From the NCBI GenBank assembly GCA_027257055.1, contig JAPVLO010000019.1, forward strand, positions 10,125,001 through 10,189,000: a DNA stretch of 64,000 nucleotides. The letters run 5' to 3'. The notes under the pieces were generated by a model that saw only the letters and a program-made list of their open reading frames with translations, was not told the origin of the DNA and did no database searches. Below, one piece after another: positions 12,788-26,566 of this stretch. The stretch comes from Cephalopachus bancanus. Taxonomy: Eukaryota; Chordata; Mammalia; Primates; Tarsiidae. The translations under genes and the position numbers were made by a program. The stretch's first letter is position 1, and each line of letters starts with the position of its first letter.

Positions 12788-13105
12788 GAACTGATCTGGT
12801 GTGGTGGTTCACACCTGTAATTCCAATGCTTTGAGAGGCTAAGGCCGGAGGATCTCTTGAGGCCGGGAGTTTAAGATCATCATCATGGGAACGTAATGAG
12901 ACCACTCATGTTTAAAAACAAATTTTTAAAAAATTAGCCAGGTGTGGTGGCACATGTCTATAATCCCGGCTACTCTACTTGGGAGTCTGAGGTGGGAGGA
13001 TCACTTGAATCCAAGAGTTGGAGGCTACTCCAACTATAGCTTTGATCAAGCCACTGCACTCTAGTCTGGGCAACAGAGCAAGACTCTGGCTCTAAAAAAA
13101 TTAAA
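12788..13105 (+). mobile_element. Alu element, old and diverged dimer
   Basis: Dimeric structure with TGTGGTGGTTCACACCTGTA, a middle A-rich junction near 12920-12938, TTAGCCAGGTGTGGTGGCAC and CCACTGCACTCTAGTCTGGG. Many substitutions make it J-like. Confidence 0.9.
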
Positions 13106-13134
13106 AGTTTACTAGGCATCGTGGTCACTACTCC

Positions 13135-13265
13135 TGGTGAATTTTTTGCGGTCTTGTTATGTTTCTCAGGTTAGTCTCAAAATCCCGGGCTCAAGTAGTC
13201 CAGTAGTCTTTCTGCCTTGGCTTCCCAAAGTGCAGGATTACAGGTGTGGGCTATCGCTCCTGGTT
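13135..13265 (-). mobile_element. Alu left-monomer fragment
   Basis: Antisense Alu phrases 'CTCAGGTTAGTCTCAAAATC' and 'CTTCCCAAAGTGCAGGATTA' directly following the previous Alu in opposite orientation. Confidence 0.75.
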
Positions 13266-13419
13266 GAATTTTTCAGTGTTATCAAGTAATTGTATACAGC
13301 AATTGTATAGACAAACAACCTGGAAAAATACAATTTTAGAAACATTGTTTGATATTTACATATAGTTTCTATACTTTTTGCTTTTATATCTTTAGATGGT
13401 TACTGAAAGTTGTATTCCT

Positions 13420-13615
13420 CTAATGCTTCTGTCTTCGCTGCTTTTTTCTCAATTATTTTTGCTTTCACGGTCATCGGCAAACAGTGTCATGTGCTGGCCA
13501 ATGGTTTCAGATATGAACATTTTCTGCTCTGCTTATATTGCCCTTGAAAGCAGGAATTATGTGCTACATTTCTTTCATATGAGACTTGACAGGTAGTAGA
13601 TCCCCCAATAATATA
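13420..13615 (+). mobile_element. L2 3' fragment, diverged
   Basis: 'GCCCTTGAAAGCAGGAATTA' and 'GACTTGACAGGTAGTAGATC' correspond to the L2 'gagggcaggga...cctggcacatagtagatgc' block. Weak. Confidence 0.45.
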
Positions 13616-16600
13616 GTCTTTGTGGGTCCTCAGGTTTGAAAGCTGAGGTCAGCTCCAAACACAATTTCTACTAACATTGACTGAGCTCCTGTTACAGCAC
13701 TCTTTCCAGGTGCTGTCACAAGCTGATTCAGCTGCATATCAAGCTGTAGAAAATCAGTTACTGTTATCAATGGGCTTGAATGGCTGCACCACTTGTATTT
13801 TGTAGTTGTCATCGTTGAAAACATTGCCCATTTTTTGAAACACAGCCTTAATTGTGGCTTAGATAATCTGTATTAAACTCAAAAACTGGATTTAAAATCT
13901 TTACATTTCTATTTCTGTGGATAAGTCTTTGGTTGCACTTAGCATTTTAAAAAAATGTGTTTCTCTTTCTCAGAGTATTGTGGACTTTCTCTGAATCCAG
14001 TGCTATGCCTTGCTGACATTAAGTATTTGACGAGAATTTACTGAATAAAAGAATAAAGACAAAATTATTTTAAAAGCCACCATTTTCTGTCTATCTTGTT
14101 GAATTATTTAAAATATGTTATGCTTCTGTCAAACAAATGTTATTATATATTACAAAATATGTTCTGATTACGTTATATCACCTTATTGTAATAATGACCA
14201 GAAGGTTTTAGATGCTAAATCAAGAGAGATAAGTTAGACGTAAGATCATCCTTACAAAAGACATAAAATGAAGTAGAAAATTATTTTATAAATGAATCAG
14301 TCATGACAGAAAAAAGACAAAACAAATATAATATGTATTTATTTATGTACTGATTTAAGAGATAAGGGCTAATTTAGTTAATTAAATAACTCGATGCTGT
14401 AGAAAGTTTTAAGGATAACAGATGTTCTTAAACATTTAATGAACATGTTCAGTTTTCTAGAGAAAACCATTGTATAAGCAAATAAAAACAAAGTGCATAC
14501 AAACCCTTGTTTGGAGTTAGGTTGTTTAGCTCAATGATGCAATTTAATAACACTCACTCCTCCTCCCCTCACCCCCTGCCCCACCAAGAAATCATCAAAT
14601 TTATGCTTATATAGAAGAAGGAAAAAATATGCATTTCTTAAGACTTTACTTTTCACCTCTGTGTTATGGTATAGTGTGAGTATAGTTAAAAGAGGAATGA
14701 TTTATCATTTCTCCAAATTATCAGTTATTATCTTTTTAAAAATTCTTTATTAAAGTATAGAATAGGCTCAAGAAGAACCAACACAGACCACAAGGTTAAA
14801 GAGTAAAGTACTAGTTGAAAAACTGATAGAGTATGTGAGAATTATGACCCCCAGGGCAAGTCTCTAAGGCACTCAGTAGACAAGTAGAAAAATCCCCTAA
14901 ATGTTGGGAAATGACTGTTAGAACATCATTTAAAAGAATAAAACAGTATGGTTCTAGAAACTACAGAACCCAGAGTTTAAGTCATATATGGAAATTAAAC
15001 AATTAAATATTATCAGAGTTAAATTTGTAATGCTATCTAAAATTTAAGCATTAAAAGTTCATTACTTCATTACCATGAGTTGTGTAACTACAGTGGAGCA
15101 GTTTTAGTAAGGTCCATCATTTTAGAGTTGGAAGAAGCTGTCACTCTGCTTTATAAGTAAGGGTCATAAGGCTTCAAAAGATGAAATTACACTGGGTAAG
15201 AAATAAAACACAGAACTCCTAACCCTAGCCCACTGCTATTTCTACTAATTGAAGTTATGATTTTTTTGAGTCTTGATAAGATATAGTCACTAAAATATTC
15301 TAGCATAGAGTGAGCCAATTAAAGAATCCCTTGTTATTTGAAATGCTAAACTGGCATTTGAGAAAACTCCAAAATAATACTTTGTTCTCTGTTACCACAG
15401 AGCTACTGTACAATATCTGAAAGTGATCATCTGATATTAAGTCCCTATTATAATTCTGACATCACAAATGTTGCTGGCATTTCATATGTTAGTAATTGAA
15501 AGTCCTTCAAACCTCTTGAAATGGGCAAAGTCTATTTCATTTTGCATTTTTTCCCCTTAAGTCAGTTTTTGATCACTCCTGCATGTGGTAATGAATAGTA
15601 AAAGCCAAGCTCATAATTTTTTTTTTTCACTTGGAAAAGAAAAAATCTATGTTTTAATGTTGGGTAACAAACCCCTAAAAAGTTTACTTATTGTTAATAT
15701 GAGAACTAATTTTGTTCAATAACATACTAAAATAAATTCTCATATGATAAATAATATATTCTTTTGTAGAATGAAATCCAATTCACTATCTAGCTAAAAT
15801 GTTAGGACTTGATTCATTTTCATTACCACAGATCAATCTATTTCTTGCATCTAGATAATTAACAATAATCCTTTCCTAATAAGATATAATTTTTTAAAAC
15901 AAGCCAACAAACTACAGTTTGATTTTCTAAAAATAGCCCTTCTAAAAGTTCTCTAAAGAGCAGTACTCTTGAAATTTCTCTTTTTTCCTGCTCTATCTCT
16001 AGAGACTTTCTAAGGTCTGTGAAGTCTGTGTTTTTCAGATTCCTTCCTTTCCCTCCCCCTCTTTCATTCTGTCTCTTTTTTCTCTTTCCCTGGGACAGGA
16101 AGTAGAGGGTGTTGACCTTCTCTGGATCTATCCCAATGTCAAGAAGGTGGTCTTTTTAAAAAGATTCCAAGCCTTGGATTTTTGACTGATTGTATTTTTC
16201 AGATAATTGTGTAAATAAATAAGTTGTGAAAGGTTGTATTTCCCCTCCCTCCTCATAGCTGAATAATGACCAAGTGACCACTCAGAGGCTAATTACTGGG
16301 CTTTTCAGTCTTTCTCTTAGAGAAATAAGCATTATCTCCCTGTTGACTAGAACTGCACTGTATGTTCCTGACAGGGTAGGGGAGGGGGTGGAAGCACACA
16401 GCCACGAGCCCTGGGGCCCAGGACCTCCAGCTCCCTCACTCCAGTGTGTTCCATGCTAATACTCATGCCTCATTGCTTCAGCACAGCTAAGTTCCTGAAG
16501 GGTTGCTGTTAAGATTTCCCTTTCCATCCGGTCTCAATAGTGACCCTTTGATTTCTAGAAAAAAGGAAATGTTATGAAAAAACTGCTTCCTGCGAATAAG

Positions 16601-18029
16601 CATAATAAAACTTGAAGGATACAAATGCCACATAACATACTCTATAAAAAGATTTTTTGTGAACTACTCTTTTTATAATTTTGTGAGTAGGAGGATGGCC
16701 TAGGGAACACACCCTCATCTCACCCAATGTCGCTTTGTGTGTATTGTGCCTGGGAGGCCATTCTGGTTCCTCTCTGCATACTTCTCAATCTACCCGTCCT
16801 TCAGTTAACTGAAATTACCTTATCCCACCCCCTCTGAAACATCCCCAGATGATTCTGCTCACTGCTGTAGGATTAACATCTAGGGCAGTGCTTGGAACTC
16901 AAGGCAGCATTCAGTAAAGAACTGTTGAACAAATGAACACATGAATCCAGAAGTCAGGGAGGGTGCCTTATCCTGATATGTATTGTCTGTGACACTTGCA
17001 GGTTTTAAAAATATGCCGTCTTGTACTCATTGAAACAGTTCTATCTGTCTAATTGCCTCATGGCATTTGAAGGATTATATTTCATCTCTTCCTAGAAATT
17101 TTTATCTCACAGCTCCTTGCAAAGTGCTTTCCTTGTTTGTGATAACATCTCAGTGAATGTTAGTTGTCTAAAAGACTTCCATAAAGATTTTCCTTGAACC
17201 CACTGCAAGTGTTCTACGTATCCACTCATTTAGTCAACACAAAAGTTATTTCACCCTGATTATGTGCTGGCTTTGCAAAGGCAAATAAAAATCCATCTCT
17301 ACCCTGGAAAATTTCCTAGGGTGGGGATAAAGTAGAGAATCGTTTATAGTCCCAGGTAATAAATGTCAACCTGAAGGGTGTAAGAGTGAAGCTGTGGGAG
17401 TAGAGGGTTCTGGGAAGAGACAATAGAAGAGGTGGGGAGATACTTGGGGAGGTGACAGTGTGGATCAAAGTGAAGAGATACAGGGAGAAACTTCTACTTC
17501 CTGCCTATGGTTCCTGATAGTGCACTCCTTCTATTATAGTGGTTAAAGGGGTAATAAAATACACGAGGCCAAGCATCCTTAGGAATCACAGTGCAAATGA
17601 TGAACACCTGTACGATGAATGCCAATTCTGAAGGCAGATTTCTTTCCTCTGTGGAATTATGGTGGTTTACATTGCATAGTGTGTAAGGAAGACCACATCT
17701 AAAACTATATGTAGAAATAATGTGATAATGATAGAAACTACCATGCCAGTGAATTAGCATCTCATGCCAATGTGTGTTGGGATGATTTCTCCATTTTTTC
17801 AATGTGAAAATTCAGCACGTCTGCTCACATAGTATTTTTCAACATTTAAATACATGTACAGGAATTTTTTTTCCACTGCTTTAACACTGACATCTTCACC
17901 TCTCTCTCCCTGTTCCCTTTTGCCCTTTCCCTGCCAAAGGCAGGCCTCTCCCTTCAGGTGATAAATATTATGTGGTCTGTCGATTTGCATCAGACCAGAT
18001 TTTTGTACAATTTATCTTTCATAGTTTCT
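13616..18029. other. Mostly unique intron sequence
   Basis: AT-rich sequence without a coding segment. Weak ancient fragments are visible at 15115-15245 (MIR-like), 16780-16945 (L2-like, ending 'TTCAGTAAAGAACTGTTGAA') and 17210-17500 (possible L2, minus strand). A pyrimidine-rich block lies at 16030-16090. Confidence 0.5.
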
Positions 18030-18300
18030 AGTCATAATGATGATGACGATAATTACTTGTCTCTTTCTCAAATATAAAATTATATTTATTACAGCTTTCA
18101 AACTGTGCATGGTCTTTTAGAAGGGATATTTCTCCCACACCCTGCCCTTCCCCCTTGTGAAATGTTACATTCAGTCCCCTTTTTTCTACAAGGGAGAGAA
18201 CAGATTCAATGACTTAGCCAAGATCACAGAGCTAGGTAGTGGTAGAGCTAGTGAGAGCCTCATCTTTCCTCTCGGATGCTAATGTTCTTTCTCACCTCAC
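18030..18300 (+). mobile_element. MIR fragment
   Basis: 'GATTCAATGACTTAGCCAAG' then 'ATCACAGAGCTAGGTAGTGG' match the MIR segment 'ttaagtaacttgcccaaggtcacacagctagtaagtgg'. Confidence 0.7.
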
Positions 18301-18986
18301 AAGATCTTCCATGTTTATATTTAAGTCACTACATATGGTGTTCTAGAATGTTCCCTGAGATATACTGTGTGAAACTTCTGTGGGTCTAGCAGCAACAATA
18401 TTAGTGAGGCATTTATCTCTGTTAATATCTAACTCTTTTTACTTTCACAGTAGTAGAGAGAAAGTATAGTTTCAGGACCCTCCTTCTTTTTCCACACTGT
18501 CCCATATTTGTATTACGAAGGAGAAAATCATATTGCAGGGATAGACACGGCAGAATGAACCTTATTGTTTGTTCAGCTCCAGCCTTTTCCTAGAAAGGCG
18601 TAAATTACTGCTGCAAGGCCATGGGGTAAATACACCTCATTCTTCACAAGTGTATTTTCAACTTACTTTATCAAATTCATTCAAGAAAATTTTCATTGAA
18701 AATTTACCCATTCTTTGCTTGTCATTTCATTCTGTAATCTATAGTAGCATACACCATATGACCCAAGAGTATCTGAAAAATCCCAAGTCTACCTGGAAAC
18801 TTTTATTATGTAATTTAGTTGGCAACCTATCCTGAAAAAGAGAAATAAAATACTATTGTTATTTTTGGTAAATTGTTCTTATTGCAGAAGTGTCTGTTCT
18901 TTACATCTAAGTTAAACATCCTTTTGAAAGCAGAAGAAATTTACAGGGCTGTAATCAAAATAACTTTACAAGGTGTTGGAGCTTAC

Positions 18987-19205
18987 TTTTTTTTTTTTTT
19001 TTTTTTGAGTTGGAGTCTCACTCCATTGTCCAGGCTGGAGTGCAGTGGTACACTCGCAGCCAACGCAGCCTGGACCTGCTGGGCTCAGGTGATCCTTCTG
19101 CCTCAGCCTTCCAAGTAGCTGGAACTACAGGCATGTGCTATCTCACCTGGCTAATTTTTGATTAATTGTAGAGATGAAGTCTCACCTAGCTGCCCTGGCT
19201 GATTG
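18987..19205 (-). mobile_element. Alu element, truncated, younger type
   Basis: T tract 18987-19006, then CTCCATTGTCCAGGCTGGAG, CTTCCAAGTAGCTGGAACTA and the junction region AATTTTTGATTAATTGTAGA. Most of the left monomer is missing. Confidence 0.88.
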
Positions 19206-20840
19206 CAACTTAGTCTTTAGAGAAGAACATTGAACACTTGTATATTATTAGTTGCAGTAGCTGCTTTGACTGCTCCCATAACTCTGTGGTTTTATTATTG
19301 CTTATTAGGATGCACACATATCATTAGCGAAAATAATAAAAGTAAATCAGAAGTAACTGGCCTTTTTCTTTGTCACACAGGCAGCACACATCTGGCAATT
19401 TTGAACTGAAGTATCTTGACGGTCCAACATAGCCTCTTATATATTCTTAGAAAAACAAGCAAAGAAATTCAGGAGATGGTTTTTATCTCTTTGCCAACAT
19501 TTAGGGAACTTCACAAAAGACTACCATGGTAACTTGGTGTAACTGAATATGTATCAGTTTTGCTATTCTTGTGGGAATATGATTACTGGAATTTGAACCT
19601 TGAGTATGATCAAAACTTTCAGATTCTCTTAGGTGCAAAAGAAAAACTGCTTGCGTGATTCTGACCTTTTTTGCTATAAGGTAACAGAGAGTAATTATGG
19701 AAATAGAATAACTTAAAAATATTACCTAACAGAACATGGATTCATTTATTCAGATCTATTCAAGGAATAAAAGAGAATAATCTGATATTCAGAATAAGTG
19801 GATATGCACTGTGGTGTTTTTCTTATTGATTTCTTATTGATGTTTGTTTATGAAAATTTTCAGTTGTGTTTACCTTTGGAAAAGGCCTCTTGAATCTTGT
19901 GAATTTGATGAAGATTTCATGTAAAGTAGACACAAGAACTTTTTGTGCTTGGTTGTCTCTAAATTGAAACCAGTCATTTCTGGTCATGAGGAAAGGACAT
20001 TGTTCTAATATCCACTCAGAGTTATTATTTTTGGCTTATTATTTGCTGATGAGGAAACAGGAACCTGACATTTTGCTGGATTCCCAGGACCTATGTCTTT
20101 AAAGACTGGGATTATCATCCTTCCCCAGAGAGTTGTCTATTAGGGAAAAGGACCATCTGGGGCTAGAGTGGCAGTTCTTTTTGTGGGGACATAAAAGAGC
20201 TCTGAAAAGCCAGAAGGAGAAAATGGTTGCTAACCTACTTCCTGGGTTGCAATCCCAGGGATTAAATAAATGAAAGAGATAAATGAAATAAAAGGAAAAG
20301 AAAAAAGATGAAATCTGAACACACTGAAAAATTTTTCCCCAGAGTCAAGAAAGACTCAAGATATGGGCTAAAAGTGAGTAAAAATTTCAGGGCACATTGA
20401 TGTGGGCCGAAGTCTTGGGGGAACGAGTAGGGTCAGTGTTGGATTTCATGGAAGATGCAGAGAAAAAAAGCTTGCCAAAGCCCTGAGTACTTTAGCAGGA
20501 TTGATCTTAATCTCCTTAATCTGGAGGGCTAAATGTGTTGTGAAGAAGGCTAAGTGCCCAGGGCCAGATGTCATCTAGAATCACATAAACAAAAAAAGCA
20601 ACACATACAAACAAAAAGCAGCAGTAGATACTAATTTTTTCCTCCCCTCCCTGACTTAATGCATTCATGCATCCTATTTACTAAGTTTTGCTTGTGATTC
20701 TAAGTAATGATCCTTGCCTTTAAGCAATCGGTCATCTAATTAGGGAATATAAATCTCAAAAACAACAATTTAAAACATAGAACATAAAAATCCCTCTAAA
20801 TGTTTATGGTTGAACGCATTCACATTTGTTATCACATTAA
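19206..20840. other. Unique intron sequence
   Basis: I see no gene and no repeat I can name. A duplicated TTCTTATTGAT lies near 19820-19845. Confidence 0.45.
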
Positions 20841-20847
20841 TAGACGT

Positions 20848-20868
20848 TCCTCTTTTTTTTTTTTTTTT
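20848..20868. repeat. Poly-T tract
   Basis: A near-pure T run; no Alu or L1 body is recognisable next to it. Confidence 0.8.
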
Positions 20869-21249
20869 GCCTTTTGATATATCAGTTGATACACGAAACA
20901 TATATCTTATATATGTAAATTATATAGTGTAATAGTATAATGATCCCCTGTGAATTGACAATCTCATCATAGAAATGAAACATTGCCAGTCATTTTCATC
21001 TACCTGTGTGCTCCTCTCCTCGTCCATCCCTGCCGGTCTCCAAGGTATAACACTCTGCTAAATATTTTGGTTTTGTTTTTATTCCTTGATTTTTGGAAAT
21101 AAAGATTTTTAAATTGCATAGAAAAATATGCCAAGTAAGGTATTATTTCATGCTGTTTTAGAGTTCTATAAGTATATTTTGCTCTATGTAGTCTTCTGAA
21201 ACTCACCTCCCTTATATCCTGCAATATTATTTCACAAAATTTTGGATGT

Positions 21250-22280
21250 GGGTTGAAGAGGTTAAGTAATTATATATCTGCATAACATACCATTGTATTG
21301 ATGTGCTTTGATGTATTCATCCATTCTCTTGTCAATTGTCGTTTGGATTATTTTAGTTTTTTACTATTATGAGCATTACTAGAAACAAATTCAAGAGTGC
21401 TTCTGGAGTATTCCTCCAGGAAATTGCTAATTTTTAAAATATATGAATATTTAAATTTAAGATACAATGCCAATTTTTTCCCTAAAATTGTTATATTAAT
21501 TATATCAATACCCAGAATGCATAGGAATTTCTGTTGATCTCAACTCTGACACTTGGTTGTTAGACTTTTCAATTACTGCCAATCTAGAGAATCTAGAAAG
21601 TACAAAATGGTACATCATTGTGACTTTGATTTTTGTCTGATTTCAAAAGAGTTTGAGATCTTTTTATTTATTTATTTATTGGCTATATGGGTTTCTTTCT
21701 CAGAGAAATATCTATTCATTGTTTTTACCCCTTTTTCTATTGCATTATTTATATTTTTTCTTATTGTTTTATAAGATATTTATATTTTGGGGGTACTATA
21801 TTTTCAAAGTGTTACAAATGTATAACATTTGTATTTTAATTCTTTTAAAATCCTTTTTGTACTCTGTTTCTATAAATAGAATTTTTACGTTTTAACATAT
21901 TCAAATACATACATCTTTTCTTTCTTAAGAATGATGTTCATCTTTCTTTGATAAGAAAGAACTTTTAGTTTTTTCCATATTATTTATGGATTCCTCAAGG
22001 TACCACTCCAAAGTCAGAAATTGATGTTTATATTTTCACCTAAAATATTTCAATTTTTTTCCTTTTTTAAATCATTAATCCATTGAGAATTGTGTGTGTG
22101 TCTATTTGTGTGCATGTGTGTGTGTATGAAAGAAAGCAAGGAAAGGACTATGGATTTAGCTTAACTGTTTTCCATATATATATCCAATTTTGGGGGGATA
22201 TAATTCTCCTTTTAGTGAATTCTTATACTTTTATGTAGCATTGACATTCATTTTAAACATATGTTGGACCTTCTCATACT
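21250..22280 (-). mobile_element. Old L1 (L1M or HAL1-like) fragment
   Basis: Read in antisense it preserves the order of the L1 ORF2 3' region: 'CCATTGTATTGATGTGCTTTG', 'AAAATGGTACATCATTGTGA', 'GAGTTTGAGATCTTTTTATT', 'CTCAGAGAAATATCTATTCA'. Heavily diverged. Confidence 0.65.
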
Positions 22281-22329
22281 GGAATGAGGGTTAAATCATC
22301 CTTGACCTCTATCTATGTCGTCATTTTGA

Positions 22330-22995
22330 TTTTTCAAAATGATGGATCCAGAATCTGCTATGCAAGCATCTTCTGGTGACCACATCCCCATGGGACAGCT
22401 AAGCTACAGACAGCCTACTTGATTTGTTCCACTGACCCCACACCTTGCATGGGCTGCACAGGTATGCCACAGTGACCACCTGTCATCCACAGTGTGACTT
22501 CACAAAGCATCTGCCTGCGTGTTCTAAAGTCACCAATTAATCACCATGGGAAACCTGATTGGGTAACACTGTGGGTCCCAACTAAGGTCCTTTATTTTCT
22601 CTCTCTTGCTCTCCACCTGCTGGTTGAGTAAGAGTGATCTGGAGGGTTCCCACCTTCCTGATGGCCTTGTGAGGGTGCTGCCCTCTTCTCTCTGGATCTG
22701 TGAGTAAGAAAATGCTCTTGTTATTTCATGTGTTTTGTTGAGTTGCCTTCTTACTGTCTCATCTGACTGACCCACTCAAACTTAATTCTCCTCCTCGCCA
22801 GGCTCTCAGAGAGTGGCTATCCTGGTAGAAATAAATTAGACACAGGTCATAAAAGAGCCTCAAGGGCATCTGCCAGTATAAATAAATTTCCTGTGAGAGA
22901 GATAACTGGTCACAAGTCAGACACTTAAGTAATAGGATGTCTGCCAGGATAAGGAAGAATTCCATGAAAGGCACATTGTGAATATCCACAACCAT
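22330..22995. mobile_element. Unidentified insert splitting an old L1, possibly LTR-derived
   Basis: This ~660 bp block is richer in GC than the antisense L1 on both sides (which resumes near 23245). It contains TC-rich and AATAAA-like stretches (22862-22880) but I recognise no known LTR, no protein similarity and no clear terminal repeats or target duplication. It could be an LTR, a DNA transposon or unique sequence. Confidence 0.3.
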
Positions 22996-23371
22996 CTCCC
23001 CTGGAGCTACATCCTGGTAGGGCTAGAGTTTACAGCTATTCTCTTAAGAGAGATGCCAAGACCAAATAGAGGAAAATATGACACCTCTTTCCTCACTGAT
23101 CCTCAAGGACAACTCTATCATATGTCAAAGTTCTATATATGTAGAGATTTTTCTGGAACTCCTCCTTCATTAGTAAATTTGTCTGTTATTTTACACTCAC
23201 AAAAGCATATATTAATTACAGTATCTTGTTGGTTTTTCTAAGTTGATATTTGGGTAGGCCAGTCCTTTCATATTGCACTCCTGCTTGAACAATCTCTGCT
23301 TACCATGCTTCCATATGTATTTTATAATCGATTGTCAGGTTTCTTGAAAAACTATTGGAATTTTGATTTTA

Positions 23372-23680
23372 TTTATTTATGTTTAAAATTTTATTTTAAA
23401 ATTATTATTATTTTTTTTTGAGTTGGAATCTCACTCCATTGCCCAGGCTGGAGTGCAGTGGCACACTCATGACCACCCCAGCGTCGACCTGCAGGGCTCT
23501 GGCCGTCCTTCTGCCTCAGCCCTCCAAGTAGCTGGAACTACAGGTGTGCGCTACCATGTCTGGCTATTTCTTTTTTTAATTGTAGAGAAGAGGTCTCGCC
23601 AAGTTGCCCATGGCTCAGGCAATCCACTAGCCTCGGCCTCCCAAAGTGCTGGGATTACAAGCTGAACCAGCGAGCCTGGC
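23372..23680 (-). mobile_element. Alu element, full-length, younger type
   Basis: Antisense Alu with CTCCATTGCCCAGGCTGGAG, GCGTCGACCTGCAGGGCT and CCTCGGCCTCCCAAAGTGCT. Target duplication TGGAATTTTGATTTTA (23356-23371) recurs at 23681-23696 with one change. Inserted into an old L1. Confidence 0.93.
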
Positions 23681-23914
23681 TGGAATTTCGATTTTAACTG
23701 CATTGACTCTATGGTCTAGTATTGGTAGCACTGATATCTTTACAATATTGAGTCTACCTGTGAGCATGACATATCCTTCTACTTGTTTAGATCTAAACAT
23801 ATAGATTTACATCTTCGTAAGTTATAGCTCTGGTTGCTTTTGTAAAGGATAATTTTTAAAATGTACATTTTCTAAATGTTGCAGGTTTGCGAGACCCTTT
23901 TCTTTTCTTTTTTA

Positions 23915-24190
<276 letters not shown>

Positions 24191-25299
24191 ATTTTTTCTT
24201 TCTAATAATTTGTCTGACTATTTTAGGGAAGATTTTGTAGTAGATAATCATCTGCAAAAATCTGATTCTTCACTTGCCCTCAATGGAGTAGAACTCCAGT
24301 TCAGGGGAGAGAGAGGTAATGATAGTATGTTCTCATTAGAAATGCTATTTGCTACAGTTTACTTTTGTTTATAGCTATCTCTTTGTTAGGCTAAGTAAGT
24401 TCTAGTCTCTTCCTAGTTACCTAATGCTTTTTAAAAAACACAAATAGATGTTGAATTTTTCCACATGCTTTTCTGTATCTCTTGAGATAACATTCTTTCT
24501 TCTTTAACCTGTTAGCAAATATTATACAGATTTAAAATAACATATAGATTTTCTAACTGAAATACTCTTTTATTCTTTTTACACCCTAATTTGATTAACG
24601 TGTTTTAAGTTATTTTATATAGCTGAATTATGTTTAATATTTTGTTTAGTTTTTTGTATCTATGTTTATGAGTGAAGTTCATTTTCTAGCTCTGAGAATT
24701 TACAAGAGATTGAAATAATCTGTTTCATCAAAGCTGAGTAGAATTTACTTATTAAATCATCCAGGCTAGTGTTGTCTTTATAGGAAGACTTGAAACACTT
24801 TTTAAAAAATTATATCTCTCCTTGATTTAGATTAGTTATAGTACTCTAGTAATTTGTCTATTTCATCTAAAAGTTCAAATTTATCGACCTAAAGATTTAT
24901 GCTGCATTCTTATCGTCTTAATATTTACTTTATCGGTACTTAAATTCCACTTTTTATTTCTAATAACATTTGTTTCTTCTTTCTTACCTTGATAGAGGCT
25001 GATATTTTTATTTTTAGGGTTTAAAAAAAATTTTTTTTTATTGTCCCAATTTTATTCTGCTTTTTATTTCTTTGATTTTTGCTTTTATCTTAATTATTTC
25101 CTTTCTTTATTTTAAATGAATTTATGCCACTGTTTTTCTAATTCATTAAGTTGGATACTTTTTATTAGAAAGTTCTGAAGTGGTCTATATTTTAAAAAAG
25201 ACTAAAAAGCTGAGTACAATAATGCTCTTAAAGATAAATTCTATATATCCCATTAAGGTTGGGTTTTTACATGCACGCATGGTCCTAAAGTCTGTTCTG

Positions 25300-25545
25300 T
25301 GAACAGAATAATGGGCTTTGGAGTCTTAATTCCTTGAGTTCTGAGTTATAGCTCTAACACTTAATTCCTCTGTGACACTGCATATGTTACTTATTTGTCA
25401 GGGCTTCGGTTTTTTAATCTATCAATTTGCACAAATCGCTGTGACCATTATAAGAGAAAATACAAATATAAAGAGTCCAGGCCTGGTGCTGACATATACT
25501 TAGTACTCAAATAGCAGGAGTCATAGGTATTTGCAAAGGCAAATT
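25300..25545 (-). mobile_element. MIR SINE
   Basis: Antisense MIR order: 'GGGCTTTGGAGTCTTAATTC', 'CTCTGTGACACTGCATATGT', 'CGGTTTTTTAATCTATCAAT', 'GGCCTGGTGCTGACATATAC'. Confidence 0.75.
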
Positions 25546-25549
25546 ATAA

Positions 25550-26185
25550 ATAAGTTGTAAAATGCTTTTATCATAAAAGTTTTATTGAGATTTGTTTGAG
25601 TGTTAAAATTATCATAAAAATTTGTAATAAGAAATGATTGGAAGATATAATTGAGATATATAATCTACCTAATTTGACATGATTTTGGCCTTTGAAAATA
25701 GATGTTAAAAACGTCTGTTTAGAGAACTGTGATATGCTTTGCTAAAAGTTCATGTAGATATCCAAATGCCCGCAAGCTCTTGAGGTTTCCTGAAGTGAAA
25801 GCATAAATTTTAAAGAAAATTAGATACATAAGCAACTCAAATTTCCACCCTCCAGAATAATGCTATCATAGCTCAATATTTGGAAAAATACCTGGGCAGG
25901 GCAGCTTATTTTGTATAAAAATGGCAATTGGATTTCCCTCAATTTTTCTGCAGTTTATATAAAGCACCACCTAACAATAAAACCTCTTGTACTCAGACAC
26001 CCATCTAACCTCATTTGTCTTTCTCTCTGTGAACAAAGTTATTTCTTCTTGTGGAAGAATTAAATAAAATATTTGAATAGAATAACCTTTTGATACAGCT
26101 GGAAAAGAAGATAGCATGTTTGCCTTATCTGAAAACATAAGTTAAAAGCACTTGAAAAAAAAGACAATTTGTTACCCAAAGGACT
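25550..26185. other. Unique AT-rich intron sequence
   Basis: No gene or recognisable repeat. Confidence 0.5.
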
Positions 26186-26189
26186 TTTA

Positions 26190-26566
26190 ATTTTATTTTT
26201 ATGCATTAAAAATAAGTGTAACATGCAAAATAACTGTAACAGATTGGAAGATAATATTTGCAAAGCATAAATCTGTTAAGGGGTTAATACCCAAAACATA
26301 TAAGGAATTCATATAACTCAATGTCAACAAACAAACAACAACAAAACAAAAAACAAAAAACCAAAATAAACTCACTAAAAAATAGGCAAAGAATCTAAAC
26401 AGACATTTCTCCAAAGAAGACATACAAATGACCAGCAGATATAGGAAAAGGTCCTCAACATCACTAATCATCAGGAAATGCAAACCAAAATTATGAGATA
26501 CCACCTCATACCTGTTAGGATGGCTATTAACAAAAAAACAAGAGAAAACAAGTGTTGGTGAAAGTA
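26190..26566 (+). mobile_element. L1MA-like element, part 1
   Basis: ORF2 3' region in sense: 'TTAAGGGGTTAATACCCAAA', 'GACATTTCTCCAAAGAAGAC', 'CAACATCACTAATCATCAGG', 'GAGATACCACCTCATACCTG', ending 'GTGTTGGTGAAAGTA' where a younger L1 interrupts. The sequence continues in frame with the consensus at 27049. Confidence 0.85.

Noticed and set aside
15927..15936. CTAAAAATAG, a perfect MEF2-type site
   Set aside because: A single AT-rich 10-mer match is expected by chance in an intron this AT-rich.
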